Shown: piece by piece, positions 1-9,723 of the stretch
How positions within the stretch are numbered: the stretch's first letter is position 1
Layout of the letters: each line of letters begins with the position of its first letter
Origin: Aidingimonas lacisalsi
GTDB taxonomy: Bacteria; Pseudomonadota; Gammaproteobacteria; Pseudomonadales; Halomonadaceae
Assembly (NCBI RefSeq): GCF_008079445.1
Contig: NZ_VRYH01000007.1
Coordinates: 124,001-188,000 of the forward strand
DNA: 64,000 nt
Direction of reading: 5' to 3'
Notes under the pieces: model-generated
What the model was told of the DNA's origin: nothing
What the model saw: the letters and a program-made list of their open reading frames with translations, nothing else
Database searches by the model: none
Position numbers and translations under genes: made by a program

Positions 1-11
1 AGGCCGTGTAA

Positions 12-632
12 ATGTTTGAACATTACCTGAGCCTGTTCATTGCGGCGGTGTTCGTCGAAAACATGGCGCTCGCGTTCTTCCTGGGCATGTGTACCTTCCT
101 GGCCGTATCCAAGAAGATTTCCTCGGCCATTGGTCTGGGCATTGCCGTGATCGTGGTGTTGACCATCACTGTGCCGGTCAACAATCTGATCCTGACGTAC
201 TTGCTGGAAGAAGGCGCGCTTACCTGGACGGGGCTGCAAGGTGCCGAGAATATCGACCTCTCATTCCTGGGACTGTTGAGCTATATCGGTGTTATCGCCG
301 CACTCGTACAGATTCTCGAGATGTTTCTCGATAAATACGTTCCGGCGCTCTATAACGCCCTGGGTGTCTTCCTGCCGCTGATTACCGTGAACTGTGCGAT
401 CCTCGGCGGAACCCTGTTCATGGTCGAGCGCAACTACGAGTTCGGTGAGTCCGTGATCTATGGCTTTGGTGCCGGATTCGGTTGGGCATTGGCCATTGCT
501 GCGTTGGCAGGTATTCGTGAAAAGCTCAAGTACAGTGATGTGCCGGCAGGTCTGCAGGGCTTGGGCGTCACCTTTATCACCGTAGGGTTGATGTCACTGG
601 GCTTCATGTCCTTTTCCGGCGTGCAGCTATAA
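12..632 (+). CDS. nqrE: Na+-translocating NADH:quinone reductase subunit E
   Basis: NqrE is one of the integral membrane subunits of the Na+-NQR complex, which oxidises NADH, reduces ubiquinone and exports Na+. The 206-residue protein has the family length and about six hydrophobic segments. It opens with the typical NqrE stretch [14 protein letters not shown] and carries the second membrane cysteine in the TVNCAILGG region; these cysteines ligate iron between NqrD and NqrE. A TAA at 9-11 directly before the start is probably the end of nqrD, so the operon begins outside the window. nqrF follows after 40 bases. Recognition is by sequence and is secure. Confidence 0.96.
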   Translation: MFEHYLSLFIAAVFVENMALAFFLGMCTFLAVSKKISSAIGLGIAVIVVLTITVPVNNLILTYLLEEGALTWTGLQGAENIDLSFLGLLSYIGVIAALVQILEMFLDKYVPALYNALGVFLPLITVNCAILGGTLFMVERNYEFGESVIYGFGAGFGWALAIAALAGIREKLKYSDVPAGLQGLGVTFITVGLMSLGFMSFSGVQL

Positions 633-672
633 GGCTTCACGATGCGTAGGCTTCAAGAATTAGGAACCCGAC

Positions 673-1905
673 ATGGTTGATACGACTGTCATCTTGCTCG
701 GTGTAGGCATGTTCACGCTGGTGGTGTTAGCACTGGTGTTGATCATCCTCACTGCGCGCAGCCGCTTGGTCAGTAGCGGTGATGTATCCATCGAGATCAA
801 TAACGATCCCGACAGTACGATTCAGACGCAGGCCGGCGGCAAGTTACTGCAAACGTTGGCTGCCAACGGCATCTTCCTGTCATCTGCCTGTGGCGGTGGC
901 GGCTCATGCGCACAATGCAAATGCCGTGTGGCAGAAGGGGGAGGCGCGATTCTGCCGACCGAAGAATCGGCCTTTACTCTGCGTGAGAAGAAAGAAGGTT
1001 GGCGGCTGTCCTGCCAGGTGCCCGTCAAGCAGGACATGAAGATCGAAGTGCCCGAAGAGGTGTTCGGCGTCAAGAAGTGGGAGTGCGAAGTCATCAGCAA
1101 TCCCAACGTCGCTACCTTTATCAAGGAGCTCAACCTGCGTTTGCCCGAGGGCGAGAACGTTGATTTCCGTGCCGGCGGTTATGTCCAGTTGGTGGCTCCG
1201 CCTTATGATGTCAAATTCTCCGATTTCGAGGTCGAAGAGGAATATCGCGAGGATTGGGAGAAATTCAATCTATTCGATGTCTCCCACAAGAGCGATGAGG
1301 AAGTCATCAGGGCGTATTCGATGGCCAACTACCCGGAAGAAAAGGGGATCCTCAAGTTCAATATCCGTATCGCGACGCCGCCTCCGGGAACTGGTCATCC
1401 ACCCGGCTTGATGTCCACCTACTGCTTCAGCCTGAAACCGGGCGACAAGGTGACGGTGATGGGGCCGTTTGGCGAGTTCTTCGCCAAGGAAACCGATGCG
1501 GAGATGGTGTTCATCGGCGGTGGTGCCGGTATGGCGCCCATGCGTAGCCATATCTTCGACCAGCTCAAGCGGCTCGAGACCAAGCGCAAGATTTCATTCT
1601 GGTACGGTGCGCGTAGCTGGCGCGAAACCTTCTATAACGAAGAGTTCGACCAGCTTGCCGAAGAGAACGACAACTTCGAATGGCATCTGGCCTTGTCCGA
1701 TCCATTGCCGGATGACAACTGGGACGGTCCGACAGGCTTCATTCACAATGTGCTTTACGACATGTACCTGAAGGATCATCCGGCACCCGAGGATTGTGAA
1801 TACTATATGTGCGGGCCGCCGATGATGAATGCGTCGGTGATCAAGATGCTCATCGATATGGGGGTCGAGCCCGAGAACATTGCCTTGGACGACTTTGGTG
1901 GTTGA
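673..1905 (+). CDS. nqrF: Na+-translocating NADH:quinone reductase subunit F
   Basis: NqrF is the electron-entry subunit: it takes a hydride from cytoplasmic NADH onto FAD and passes electrons through a 2Fe-2S centre. The 410-residue protein has one N-terminal membrane anchor (about residues 5-27). A ferredoxin domain follows with the cluster motif [10 protein letters not shown] and a fourth cysteine in LSCQV. The FAD domain carries RAYSMANYP, and the C-terminal NAD domain carries [12 protein letters not shown] and CGPPMM. Length and motif order match the family exactly. It is the last large gene of the nqr operon, followed by a hairpin and then nqrM. Confidence 0.97.
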   Translation: MVDTTVILLGVGMFTLVVLALVLIILTARSRLVSSGDVSIEINNDPDSTIQTQAGGKLLQTLAANGIFLSSACGGGGSCAQCKCRVAEGGGAILPTEESAFTLREKKEGWRLSCQVPVKQDMKIEVPEEVFGVKKWECEVISNPNVATFIKELNLRLPEGENVDFRAGGYVQLVAPPYDVKFSDFEVEEEYREDWEKFNLFDVSHKSDEEVIRAYSMANYPEEKGILKFNIRIATPPPGTGHPPGLMSTYCFSLKPGDKVTVMGPFGEFFAKETDAEMVFIGGGAGMAPMRSHIFDQLKRLETKRKISFWYGARSWRETFYNEEFDQLAEENDNFEWHLALSDPLPDDNWDGPTGFIHNVLYDMYLKDHPAPEDCEYYMCGPPMMNASVIKMLIDMGVEPENIALDDFGG

Positions 1906-1917
1906 TGCCACCCAGCA

Positions 1918-1945
1918 TAAGGGCCGACCTTGGGGTCGGCCCTTA
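1918..1945 (+). terminator. hairpin between nqrF and nqrM
   Basis: A perfect 12-bp stem (TAAGGGCCGACC, loop TTGG, then its complement) begins 12 bases after the nqrF stop. The tract after it (TCGTT) is only weakly T-rich, so it may be a leaky terminator or an mRNA-stabilising hairpin that lowers nqrM relative to nqrF. Confidence 0.7.
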
Positions 1946-2046
1946 TCGTTGGCAGCCCGCCAAGTCAAACGTTGCCGTGTTTTGCTTGTCTCAGGAAGGA
2001 AGAACCTGTCATATGGCGACAGGCAAGCGAGCCATGAGGAGGTCGT

Positions 2047-2304
2047 ATGACGACTTGGTTACTGGTGTTGGGATTCATGCTATTGCTGATGGCAGTCATG
2101 GCCATCGGCGTGATCATGGGGCGCAAGCCTATTGCCGGCTCTTGTGGGGGGCTCAACCAGATCGGTATGAAAGAGGGCTGCGAAGTCTGCGGCGGTAACG
2201 ACAAGGTCTGTGAAGAAGAGAGCCGTAAGCGTGGAAGCAGCGCTCGCCGCATGAGCGATGAAAATCGTGGCACCGATCTAGGGTATGACGCGACACGTCG
2301 TTGA
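2047..2304 (+). CDS. nqrM: Na+-NQR maturation factor NqrM
   Basis: NqrM (formerly DUF539) is needed to assemble Na+-NQR, probably by delivering iron to the Cys4 site between NqrD and NqrE. The 85-residue protein has one N-terminal membrane helix (about residues 4-24). A short cytoplasmic part has four cysteines arranged as GSCGG, then GCEVCGGNDKVC, which is the family signature. GAGGTC just upstream of the ATG is the likely ribosome binding site. Its position just after nqrF is the usual one. The C-terminal 30 residues are polar and poorly conserved. Confidence 0.93.
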   Translation: MTTWLLVLGFMLLLMAVMAIGVIMGRKPIAGSCGGLNQIGMKEGCEVCGGNDKVCEEESRKRGSSARRMSDENRGTDLGYDATRR

Positions 2305-2360
2305 TGCCGTCTCATGAGGCTGTCGTGGCCGTGTCTTTCTCTTGCGCGGTAATGTCGAGA

Positions 2361-2381
2361 TTCCTTGAACGAGTCAAGGAA
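2361..2381 (+). promoter_or_regulatory. 8-bp inverted repeat upstream of sthA
   Basis: TTCCTTGA and TCAAGGAA are separated by five bases and lie 74 bases before the sthA start. It could be a protein-binding site or a leader hairpin. It has no T-tract, so a terminator is unlikely. No regulator can be assigned. Confidence 0.35.
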
Positions 2382-2454
2382 AGGGTGGGGTATGTTCGAA
2401 AATCCAGTCGGCGTATAACCGATACGAGGGATCAGAAGGGAGTAACGAGAGCAG

Positions 2455-3846
2455 ATGGCAGTCCATAATTACGATGTGGTGGTGATCGGTACAGGCCCCG
2501 CCGGTGAGAGTGCGGCTATCAATGCCGCCAAGCATGGCAAACGAGTTGCCATCATCGAGAAACAGCAGGCTGTGGGAGGCAATTGTACTCATTGGGGAAC
2601 GATTCCCTCCAAGGCGCTTCGTCATCAGGTCAAGCAGATCATGCAGTTCAACACCAACCGCATGTTCCGCGATATCGGCGAGCCACGCTGGTTTTCCTTC
2701 CCCCGCGTACTGGACCGTTCTCGCGTCACCATCGACCAGCAGGTCGAAATGCGTACCCGTTTCTATGCGAGAAACCGGATCGAGGTATTCTTCGGTACGG
2801 CGCGATTCCGGGATGAGCATACCGTGATCGTCAGGGACAATCACGAAGGTGTCGAAGAGATCAATGCCCAGAAGTTCGTCATCGCCACGGGTTCGCGCCC
2901 CTATCGTCCGCCGGACATCGACTTTCGCCACCCTCGTATCTACTGTTCGGATACCATCCTCGGCCTGTCGCATACTCCACGTACCCTGGCCATCTTCGGT
3001 GCCGGTGTCATTGGCAGCGAATATGCATCGATCTTTTCCGGATTGGGCGTCAAGGTCGACCTGATCGATTCGCGTGACAGGCTGTTGTCGTTCCTCGATG
3101 ACGAAATCAGTGATGCCCTGTCCTACCATCTTCGTCAGAATGGTGTGCTGATCCGACACCAGGAAGACTACGAGAGCGTCGAACCGGATGATTCCGGTGT
3201 CGTCGTCTATTTGAAGTCGGGCAAGCGCGTGCGTGCGGATGCGTTCCTGTGGGCCAATGGACGTACCGGCAATACCGATAATCTGGGGCTGGAAACGATT
3301 GGTCTGGAACCCAATGGACGCGGTCAACTGCAAGTCGATGAGCACTACCGTACGGCCATTCCCCATATCTACGCCGTGGGGGATGTCATCGGGTGGCCGA
3401 GTCTGGCGAGTGCCGCTTACGACCAGGGCAAGAATGCCAGCGATGATCTGCTCGATGAGGACTTCCGTGTCGTCGATGATGTCCCGACGGGAATTTACAC
3501 CATTCCGGAAATCAGTTCGGTCGGCAAGAACGAACGAGAACTGACTGAAGCCAAGGTGCCTTATGAAGTGGCTCAGGCATTCTTCAAGGACACCGCCCGT
3601 GCGCAGATTACCGGCGATACCGTCGGGATGCTCAAGATCCTTTTCCACCGCGATACGCTACAGATTCTGGGAATTCACTGCTTCGGCGACCAAGCGTCCG
3701 AAATCGTGCATATCGGACAAGCGATCATGCAGCAGGAAGGGGAAGCCAACACTCTCAAGTACTTCATCAACACGACCTTCAACTACCCGACCATGGCCGA
3801 AGCCTACCGTGTCGCGGCTCAGAATGGCCTGAATCGGTTGTTTTGA
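2455..3846 (+). CDS. sthA: soluble pyridine nucleotide transhydrogenase
   Basis: SthA is a cytoplasmic FAD enzyme that moves reducing equivalents from NADPH to NAD+, balancing the two pools. The 463-residue protein has the N-terminal FAD motif [10 protein letters not shown], then [17 protein letters not shown]. In this stretch the second cysteine of the usual CxxxxC redox disulfide is absent, which separates SthA from lipoamide dehydrogenase. A second Rossmann motif ([13 protein letters not shown]) and the C-terminal dimerisation domain with [10 protein letters not shown] follow. Length is standard. It is transcribed away from nqrM and converges on the Tus-like gene. Confidence 0.96.
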   Translation: MAVHNYDVVVIGTGPAGESAAINAAKHGKRVAIIEKQQAVGGNCTHWGTIPSKALRHQVKQIMQFNTNRMFRDIGEPRWFSFPRVLDRSRVTIDQQVEMRTRFYARNRIEVFFGTARFRDEHTVIVRDNHEGVEEINAQKFVIATGSRPYRPPDIDFRHPRIYCSDTILGLSHTPRTLAIFGAGVIGSEYASIFSGLGVKVDLIDSRDRLLSFLDDEISDALSYHLRQNGVLIRHQEDYESVEPDDSGVVVYLKSGKRVRADAFLWANGRTGNTDNLGLETIGLEPNGRGQLQVDEHYRTAIPHIYAVGDVIGWPSLASAAYDQGKNASDDLLDEDFRVVDDVPTGIYTIPEISSVGKNERELTEAKVPYEVAQAFFKDTARAQITGDTVGMLKILFHRDTLQILGIHCFGDQASEIVHIGQAIMQQEGEANTLKYFINTTFNYPTMAEAYRVAAQNGLNRLF

Positions 3847-3874
3847 GTCGATACCGTGCAGTGTGCTGAAGCGT

Positions 3875-3916
3875 GAAGGGGGAAGGTTGGCGACTACGCG
3901 CTACGCTTCTCCCTTC
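3875..3916 (+). terminator. hairpin between convergent sthA and tus-like genes
   Basis: GAAGGGGGAAG and CTTCTCCCTTC can pair over 11 bp with one G-T wobble, across a 20-base loop. It lies in the 71-base gap between two convergent stops, which fits a bidirectional terminator, but there is no clear T-tract. Confidence 0.4.
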
Positions 3917-3917
3917 G

Positions 3918-4796
3918 TCACCTCTTGTATCGATACACCCTCAGGCTGGGCAGGAATACCTCGTCTTCGAGCCGCTCGTCACTGCGTTTGGCACGGGTAC
4001 GCTGTTCTCTGGGGGTCGGCGGCGGAGTGTTATGATCGGGCAATCGTCCATCGTCGCTGGGAATGAACAAGGGCAGAGCGACGTTCATGGCACGTCGCAG
4101 TCGTCCGTCCGCCAACGGCGCCTGAAAGAACAGGTTGGCCCGCATGAGAGGTGCCTGGGTCTGGACCTGGGCCAGTGGCTCGCTATCCGGTATCCCTGCC
4201 AGTCGCTCGAGCTGGATACGGACATGAGCGGCATCCGTATCAAGGCCCATGAGCTTGCGTTCGACGTCTTTTACGGACAGCTTCTTGATCGAGCGTCCAC
4301 TGGCGTACCAGGCAAGACGTATCCGGGCCAGGGGAGCATCGGCAACGGGGAGGGCCCGCCAGCATTGCTTGAGGTGCAGGCGTGCCAGTCCCTGGCCGCG
4401 CAAATGGTTGTGTAGCGCGGGATGGCGAAAAGGAAGCACTGCCTTGATTTCATGGATCAGTGTCGGGACTGTCTCGCGAATGGTGGCCAGTAATTCACTG
4501 AAGTCGGCCTTGGCCGTATTGACCCGGGCGACGTGTGTCAATAACGCGTCGTCAGCGGCGATCAGGCCGACATAACTGCGCGTGGCGCGTCCATCCTGGC
4601 CATCCCGATACCAGAAATCGGTCAATACACCGTGCAGCCACTCTGCATCGGGAGTCGGCGTATGCAGAGCCCAGGCCGCCACGTTCGAACGTCGATACTG
4701 AATCACGAGTTCTTCGATACGTTCGATGAGCGTATCGAATTTGGCTTCGAGTTCCGCGAGCAGCCGGTATTCGGGAGCTTGTTGCCCAGTGGTCAT
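3918..4796 (-). CDS. Tus-family DNA replication terminus site-binding protein
   Basis: Tus proteins bind Ter sites and block the replicative helicase from one side. The 292-residue product aligns by eye with E. coli Tus (309 residues) in order. DFWYRDGQDGRATRSYVGL corresponds to the HLFIQQQSENRSSKAAVRL region, and THVARVNTAKADF corresponds to SHIQHINKLKTTF. The central DAPLARIRLAWYASGRSIKK corresponds to DPATLRFGWANKHIIKN. The end, LPSLRVYRYKR, matches IPRLHLYVAD. The C-terminal segment before this is basic and low-complexity. yacG lies 49 bases upstream on the same strand. Overall identity is low, so Ter-site sequence and polarity cannot be assumed to match E. coli. Confidence 0.8.
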   Translation of the reverse strand: MTTGQQAPEYRLLAELEAKFDTLIERIEELVIQYRRSNVAAWALHTPTPDAEWLHGVLTDFWYRDGQDGRATRSYVGLIAADDALLTHVARVNTAKADFSELLATIRETVPTLIHEIKAVLPFRHPALHNHLRGQGLARLHLKQCWRALPVADAPLARIRLAWYASGRSIKKLSVKDVERKLMGLDTDAAHVRIQLERLAGIPDSEPLAQVQTQAPLMRANLFFQAPLADGRLRRAMNVALPLFIPSDDGRLPDHNTPPPTPREQRTRAKRSDERLEDEVFLPSLRVYRYKR

Positions 4797-4845
4797 GTCG
4801 ATATCGGCACCAGGGATACCCTCACTCTGGACCTGCAGAAGCGAC

Positions 4846-5073
4846 TCACTCTTCCCCTCGCTCCTGACGCAGAATCATCTCGTCGATCTCCGTTTCGTCC
4901 ATGGCCGGTTCCCCGGCAATGCGGTGCGATTCGTCCGCCCAGGCACCGAGGTCGAGCATCTTGCAGCGCTTGGAACAGAACGGACGATGCGGATTGTCGT
5001 CGGTCCATTGCACTTTCTTGTGGCATTGAGGGCAGGCCACTTCCAGGGGACGCGTAGAGGTTCGTTGGTTCAT
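4846..5073 (-). CDS. yacG: DNA gyrase inhibitor YacG
   Basis: YacG is a small zinc protein that binds GyrB and inhibits gyrase. The 75-residue protein has the Cys4 zinc motif as CPQCHKKVQW and then FCSKRCKMLDLGAWADE, followed by an acidic tail. I start it at MNQRTSTRP because the conserved part begins just after; an upstream in-frame extension to 5145 has no support. It follows coaE on the same strand, the conserved gene order in gammaproteobacteria. Confidence 0.92.
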   Translation of the reverse strand: MNQRTSTRPLEVACPQCHKKVQWTDDNPHRPFCSKRCKMLDLGAWADESHRIAGEPAMDETEIDEMILRQERGEE

Positions 5074-5116
5074 GGGATTCCGGTCGCTGACTGAATATGT
5101 CGACAAGGATGCCGAA

Positions 5117-5749
5117 TCAAGACGAAAGAGGGAAGTCCAAAGCACGGTATCGTCGGTCCAGTTCGTCTATCTGGCATTCGAGTGCCTGAGTGTCGCCACT
5201 GTTATCCAGAATGTCATCGCCGCGTGCGAGGCGTTCGGCGCGCGGTATCTGGGCGGCGATGATGGCGTGTGCCTGAGCTTCGTCAACCGCATCGCGTTCG
5301 ACGGTACGAGCAATCTGCAGGCTTTCCGGTATATCGACGATGAGAATGCGATCCACCAGTTCCTGCTGGCTGGATTCCAGCAGCAGGGGCGATACCAGCA
5401 GCAGATAGGGCGGGTGGCGATCGGCCATGTCGTCGAGCTCGTCACGCAGACGTCGACGGATGCGTGGGTGAGTGATCGATTCCAGCCGGCGACGCTCCTC
5501 ACTGTCGTTAAAGACGATCTGACGTAGAGCGCGTCGGTCGAGCCGACCGTCAGGTTGCAATACGCCAGTACCGAAATGGTCGACGATATCGGCCAGCGCC
5601 GGCTCACCGGGCTCGACGATGTCGCGAGCGACGTCATCGGCATCCACCCAGGGAATGCCGCGGTCGGCGAACGCTCTGGCCACGGTCGATTTGCCCGAGG
5701 CAATGCCGCCGGTCACGCCGATGATGGGAGGGCGAGTTCCTTGGTTCAT
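5117..5749 (-). CDS. coaE: dephospho-CoA kinase
   Basis: CoaE phosphorylates the 3'-hydroxyl of dephospho-CoA in the last step of coenzyme A synthesis. The 210-residue protein begins with the P-loop GVTGGIASGKST (about residues 9-20), then WVDADDVARDIVEPG with the substrate-binding aspartates. HPRIRRRL and the lid region follow. The length is normal. Its ATG overlaps the pilD stop by four bases, so it is translationally coupled to the pilus genes, as in Pseudomonas. Confidence 0.96.
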   Translation of the reverse strand: MNQGTRPPIIGVTGGIASGKSTVARAFADRGIPWVDADDVARDIVEPGEPALADIVDHFGTGVLQPDGRLDRRALRQIVFNDSEERRRLESITHPRIRRRLRDELDDMADRHPPYLLLVSPLLLESSQQELVDRILIVDIPESLQIARTVERDAVDEAQAHAIIAAQIPRAERLARGDDILDNSGDTQALECQIDELDRRYRALDFPLSS

Positions 5750-6597
5750 AGCAGCAGACCCTGATACAGCGACATGAGATGGCTATCGAAGAGTATCGCG
5801 ATCCATCCGGCCATGGCGAGAAACGGACCAAACGGTATGGGCATGCCACGCAGGCGGGGCATGGCGAATTGCATGGTGAGTCCGATGATGGCACCCAGAC
5901 CGGCCGAGAGGATGAGCAGCAGCGGCAGGAATGGCCATCCCAGCCAGGCGCCGAGAGCGGCAAGCAGCTTGAAGTCGCCATAGCCCATGCCTTCCTTTCC
6001 AGTCAGCAGCTTGAACAGCCAGTAAAACCCCCACAGCACCAGATATCCCGCCATGGCACCAATGACGGCATTCGCTAGCCAGAGTGGCTGAAACCAGAGA
6101 TGGTAGCCCAGTCCCGCCCAGAGCAGGGGGAGGGTGATGGCATCGGGCAGCAACTGGGTACGAAAGTCGATGACAGCCAGCGCCAGCAGCGCCAGGCAGA
6201 CCCCGATGAGCATCAATGAAGCGAGTGACGCACCATGAATGGCGACCACGGCCACCGTCAGCCCCGCGCCGGCGAGTTCGATCAATGGGTACTGAGGACT
6301 GATGCGCGTTTGACACTGAGCGCATCGGCCTCGGCACAGGACATAGCCGACCAACGGCAGCTTGTCGCGCCAGGTGATGGGGTACTCGCAGCGGGGGCAC
6401 ATCGACGACGGTGTCAACAGATTGAACGTCGAGGTCTCTTCCGCGGGCAATTCGAGGGCCGCGCGCGCTTCGGCACGCCATCTTCGCATCAACATCACCG
6501 GCACCCGGGTGATCACGACATTCATGAAGCTGCCCAGACACAGTCCCAGGAGAAGGGTCAGAAGCCAAAGCAAGGGGGAGGGGAGTTCGACGCTCAA
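5746..6597 (-). CDS. pilD: type IV prepilin peptidase / N-methyltransferase
   Basis: PilD is the inner-membrane aspartyl protease that removes prepilin leader peptides and methylates the new N-terminal phenylalanine. The 283-residue protein has the methyltransferase-side zinc cysteines (CPRCEYP and CRGRCAQC). The two catalytic aspartates lie in VIDFRTQLLPD and GMGYGDFKLL. Seven or more membrane helices are evident. It lies between pilC and coaE. A substrate is available locally: the pilin at 10023. Confidence 0.95.
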   Translation of the reverse strand: MSVELPSPLLWLLTLLLGLCLGSFMNVVITRVPVMLMRRWRAEARAALELPAEETSTFNLLTPSSMCPRCEYPITWRDKLPLVGYVLCRGRCAQCQTRISPQYPLIELAGAGLTVAVVAIHGASLASLMLIGVCLALLALAVIDFRTQLLPDAITLPLLWAGLGYHLWFQPLWLANAVIGAMAGYLVLWGFYWLFKLLTGKEGMGYGDFKLLAALGAWLGWPFLPLLLILSAGLGAIIGLTMQFAMPRLRGMPIPFGPFLAMAGWIAILFDSHLMSLYQGLLL

Positions 6598-6689
6598 ATC
6601 AGTCTCCTGCGTGTCGTTTCAAGAATGCCTGCGTGCTCATGCGGAAGTGAAAATCGACTCTCGATGCTCGTCGCTTTCTGCACCATCGA

Positions 6690-7919
6690 TCATAACGTGC
6701 CCCCGAGTTCGAAGATGGGCAGGTACATGGAGACCACCAAGCCTCCCACCAGGATACCCAGTACGACGATGATAACTGGCTCGAGTAGCGAGATCAGTGA
6801 GTCGACACGATTTTCGACCTCTTCCTCGTAATAGTCGGCGGTGCGATCGAGCATGGTATCCAGCGATCCGGCTTCCTCGCCGATCGCCACCATCTGTATG
6901 GCAAGGGCGGAAAATTGCTGCGTCGAACGCATGGCGCCGTGCAAGGACTGCCCCGTGGCGACGTCCCGTTTGACCTTCGCGATGGCCACCTCGTAGACGC
7001 GGTTATCGGTCGAGTTGGCAGCCGTGTCGAGTGCGTCCGGGAGCGGTACGCCGGCATCATAGAGCGTTGCCAGTGTACGCGCATAGCGCGCCATCGCTGC
7101 CTTGTCGAGGATGTCGCCGATGACCGGCGTGTACAGCGATAACGCATGCGCATAGTAGGCCATGCGGGGCGACCGGCGGATGCCGCGGCGCATGGTCAGG
7201 ACACCCGATGTCATCATTGCCAGCCCCCAGCCACCATATTGCTGAATCCATGCCGACAAGGTCACGGTCAGTCTCGTCATGGCAGGCAGTTCGGCCCCGG
7301 CGCCGTGAAACAAGGTTTCGAATTGGGGCACCACCTCGACCAGCAACAAGACCGTCACCCCGACCCCGACCAGCAGGACGGCTGCCGGATAGTACATGGC
7401 TTTCTTGACTCGGGCCTTGAGTGTTTCGACGCGTTCCTTGTAGGCGGCAATCCGTTCCAGCATACGGTCCAGCGTTCCGGATTGTTCGCCGGCAGCGACC
7501 ATGTTGATGAACAAGCGATCGATGACACCGGCATGGGTGTCCAGGGCTTCGGCAATACTCGTACCCGCCGTCACATCGCGTTTCAGCTGTTGTATCAGAG
7601 TGACCATGGAAGGCTTGGTCAAGCTGTCCGCAAGAATGTCGAACGCGTGCAATATGGGAACGCCCGCCCGCATCAAGGTGGCTAACTGACGGGCCAGCAG
7701 CATGGTGTCACGTGGCGTGATCCGGTCCACGCCGGGTAATCCGCGTTGACGTCGTATCCGCTTGACCAGTATACGCCGGCCAATGAGGTCCCTTTCCACT
7801 TCATGTCTATGAACGGCGATTCGTATACCGCCCATGCGTCGCCCATCAGGGCCTTTTCCATACCAACGCCATCGTACCGGCTTCAGCGAGGCTGGCGTTC
7901 GTCTGCGTTGTCCGATCAT
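6690..7919 (-). CDS. pilC: type IV pilus inner-membrane platform protein PilC
   Basis: PilC is the membrane platform that couples the assembly ATPase to the growing pilus. The 409-residue protein contains two copies of the T2SSF domain, seen as the repeated pattern ATLMRAGVPILHAFDIL and ATLYDAGVPLPDALDTA. It has three membrane helices, the last near the C-terminus (VILVGLGILVGGLVVSMYLP-like). The N-terminal 45 residues are basic and unlike the rest, so the start could lie at a later codon. It is 22 bases downstream of pilB. Confidence 0.94.
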   Translation of the reverse strand: MIGQRRRTPASLKPVRWRWYGKGPDGRRMGGIRIAVHRHEVERDLIGRRILVKRIRRQRGLPGVDRITPRDTMLLARQLATLMRAGVPILHAFDILADSLTKPSMVTLIQQLKRDVTAGTSIAEALDTHAGVIDRLFINMVAAGEQSGTLDRMLERIAAYKERVETLKARVKKAMYYPAAVLLVGVGVTVLLLVEVVPQFETLFHGAGAELPAMTRLTVTLSAWIQQYGGWGLAMMTSGVLTMRRGIRRSPRMAYYAHALSLYTPVIGDILDKAAMARYARTLATLYDAGVPLPDALDTAANSTDNRVYEVAIAKVKRDVATGQSLHGAMRSTQQFSALAIQMVAIGEEAGSLDTMLDRTADYYEEEVENRVDSLISLLEPVIIVVLGILVGGLVVSMYLPIFELGGTL

Positions 7920-7941
7920 GCGATTCCCTTCGCCATGACAT

Positions 7942-9723
7942 CTATAGCACCCGGTTGATCTCCTCGAGACTGGTCATGCCTTCCATGACCTTGATGAGTC
8001 CGTGTCGACGCAGGTCGGGATAGCCCGCCTGACGTGCTTGAGCGGCCAGCGACAAGGCATCGTCATGACGAAGAATCGACCGGGTGATCGTTGCGTCGAT
8101 GGGTAACATCTCATGAATACCTATGCGACCGCTATAGCCCGAGGTACAGCGATGGCAGCCTACCGCCTGGTAAATCGTCGATGTCGCGATTTCCTCATCG
8201 CTGAATCCCTCCTCCTCGAGCGTCGCGTAGGGGATATCGGCGTGCCGACGGCAGTGCGGACATAGCCGTCGTACCAGACGCTGAGCAATGACAAGAGAGA
8301 CGGAGCTGGCAATATTGAAGGCCGCCACTCCCATGTTGGCGAGCCGGGTCAACGTATCGGCGGCGGAGTTGGTGTGCAAGGTGGAAAGCACCAAGTGACC
8401 GGTCTGCGATGCCTTGACGGCGATGTCTGCGGTTTCGCGGTCGCGAATTTCGCCGATCATTACCACATCCGGGTCCTGGCGCAGGAAAGCGCGCAGTGCG
8501 GTGGCGAAGTCCAGTCCGATTTTCGGTGCCACGGTCACTTGGTTGATGCCGGATATGCGCAATTCCACTGGGTCTTCGGCCGTTGAGATATTGCGATCCT
8601 GTGTATTGAGTGCATTCAGCCCGGCATAAAGAGTGACGGTTTTGCCGCTGCCGGTCGGGCCGGTAACCAGAATCATGCCCTGGGGCGCATGCAGGCTGCG
8701 TTCGTAAAGCGCTCGCTGCGCCGGTGTGAAGCCGAGTTCATCGATACCGCGCTGTGCCATGGTGGGATTGAGTATCCGCAGGACGACTTTTTCACCATGG
8801 ACGGTCGGTAGTGAATTGATGCGAAAGTCGATCACCCGCTGTGACGATAGCTTGAGCCGGATGGCGCCGTCCTGGGGCAAGCGGCGCTCGGAGATATCCA
8901 GTTGCGCCATCACTTTGAGTCTGGCAGCGATGCGAGTGCGCATACCCACCGGCGGATGTGCGGTTTCCTGCAGGACGCCGTCGATACGAAACCGGATCCG
9001 GAAATGATGCTCGTAGGGTTCGAAATGAATATCCGAGGCCCCGTAGTGAATGGCTTCCTTCAGGATCTTGTCGATGAAACGTACGACGGGAGCATCGTCG
9101 CCAGTGTCGGTGATTCCGGTATTCTCCACGTTGTCGCCGTGGTCGTGATTCAGCGCGATATGCGCTGCCTCGAGCTCATGTTCTGCACCGCTGCGGTCGC
9201 CGTGGCTCACATAGTGATCGAGCATGAGCATGAGTTGATCGCGTGGTGCCAGAACCCCTTCGATGGTCAAACCGGTGGCAAACTGCAAATCATCGAGTTG
9301 CGCCAACGTCGATGGGTAGGCTACGGCGACGGTCAGGTGCTGGCCTTGGCGGCTGAGCGGGAGAATCGCATGCCGGCGCAGGAGCCGTGCCGGCATCTCA
9401 TGCAGCGGGGGTAGCCCGTCGAGTCGCCACTCCTTCGGGTCGGCCAGAGTCAGGCCGTACGCCGTTGCCGCCGATTGGGCCGCAATCTGGCAAGGTATCA
9501 ACTCACGATCCAGGACATACTGCATGACCGAAAGTCCGGAGGCCTGAGCTTCACGTTCGATATATGCGGCCTTGGCCGTCGTCAACCGGCCATCGTCAAC
9601 CAACTGTTTTGTCAACCGGCCTAGTGCATGTGCCGACACGTCCCTCTCATGGGCCGGCTCATCACCGTCGACCCATCGTGTACCGGATGGTGAAGGAGAA
9701 GAAGGCGGGAAGGGGGGATTCAT
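7942..9723 (-). CDS. pilB: type IV pilus assembly ATPase PilB
   Basis: PilB is the hexameric ATPase that powers pilus extension. The 593-residue protein has an N-terminal MshEN-type domain (about residues 45-170), which in relatives binds c-di-GMP. The ATPase core has Walker A GPTGSGKTVTLY, an Asp box, and Walker B with DPDVVMIGEIRD. A zinc tetracysteine (LCPHC and CHRC) follows. The first 40 residues are a proline-rich extension not seen in most PilB, so translation may start later. It heads the pilBCD-coaE operon and is divergent from the pilin gene. Confidence 0.95.
   Translation of the reverse strand: MNPPFPPSSPSPSGTRWVDGDEPAHERDVSAHALGRLTKQLVDDGRLTTAKAAYIEREAQASGLSVMQYVLDRELIPCQIAAQSAATAYGLTLADPKEWRLDGLPPLHEMPARLLRRHAILPLSRQGQHLTVAVAYPSTLAQLDDLQFATGLTIEGVLAPRDQLMLMLDHYVSHGDRSGAEHELEAAHIALNHDHGDNVENTGITDTGDDAPVVRFIDKILKEAIHYGASDIHFEPYEHHFRIRFRIDGVLQETAHPPVGMRTRIAARLKVMAQLDISERRLPQDGAIRLKLSSQRVIDFRINSLPTVHGEKVVLRILNPTMAQRGIDELGFTPAQRALYERSLHAPQGMILVTGPTGSGKTVTLYAGLNALNTQDRNISTAEDPVELRISGINQVTVAPKIGLDFATALRAFLRQDPDVVMIGEIRDRETADIAVKASQTGHLVLSTLHTNSAADTLTRLANMGVAAFNIASSVSLVIAQRLVRRLCPHCRRHADIPYATLEEEGFSDEEIATSTIYQAVGCHRCTSGYSGRIGIHEMLPIDATITRSILRHDDALSLAAQARQAGYPDLRRHGLIKVMEGMTSLEEINRVL

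Noticed and set aside
2374-3648. A 424-codon open frame antisense to sthA
   Set aside because: It mirrors the codon bias of sthA, has no family motif and overlaps a certain gene over its whole length. The long antisense frames at 14036-15247, 31335-32348 and 37728-38750 were rejected for the same reason.
3873-4415. Plus-strand gene between sthA and yacG
   Set aside because: The open frame is antisense to the Tus-like gene, which has clear family similarity; the frame itself has none.
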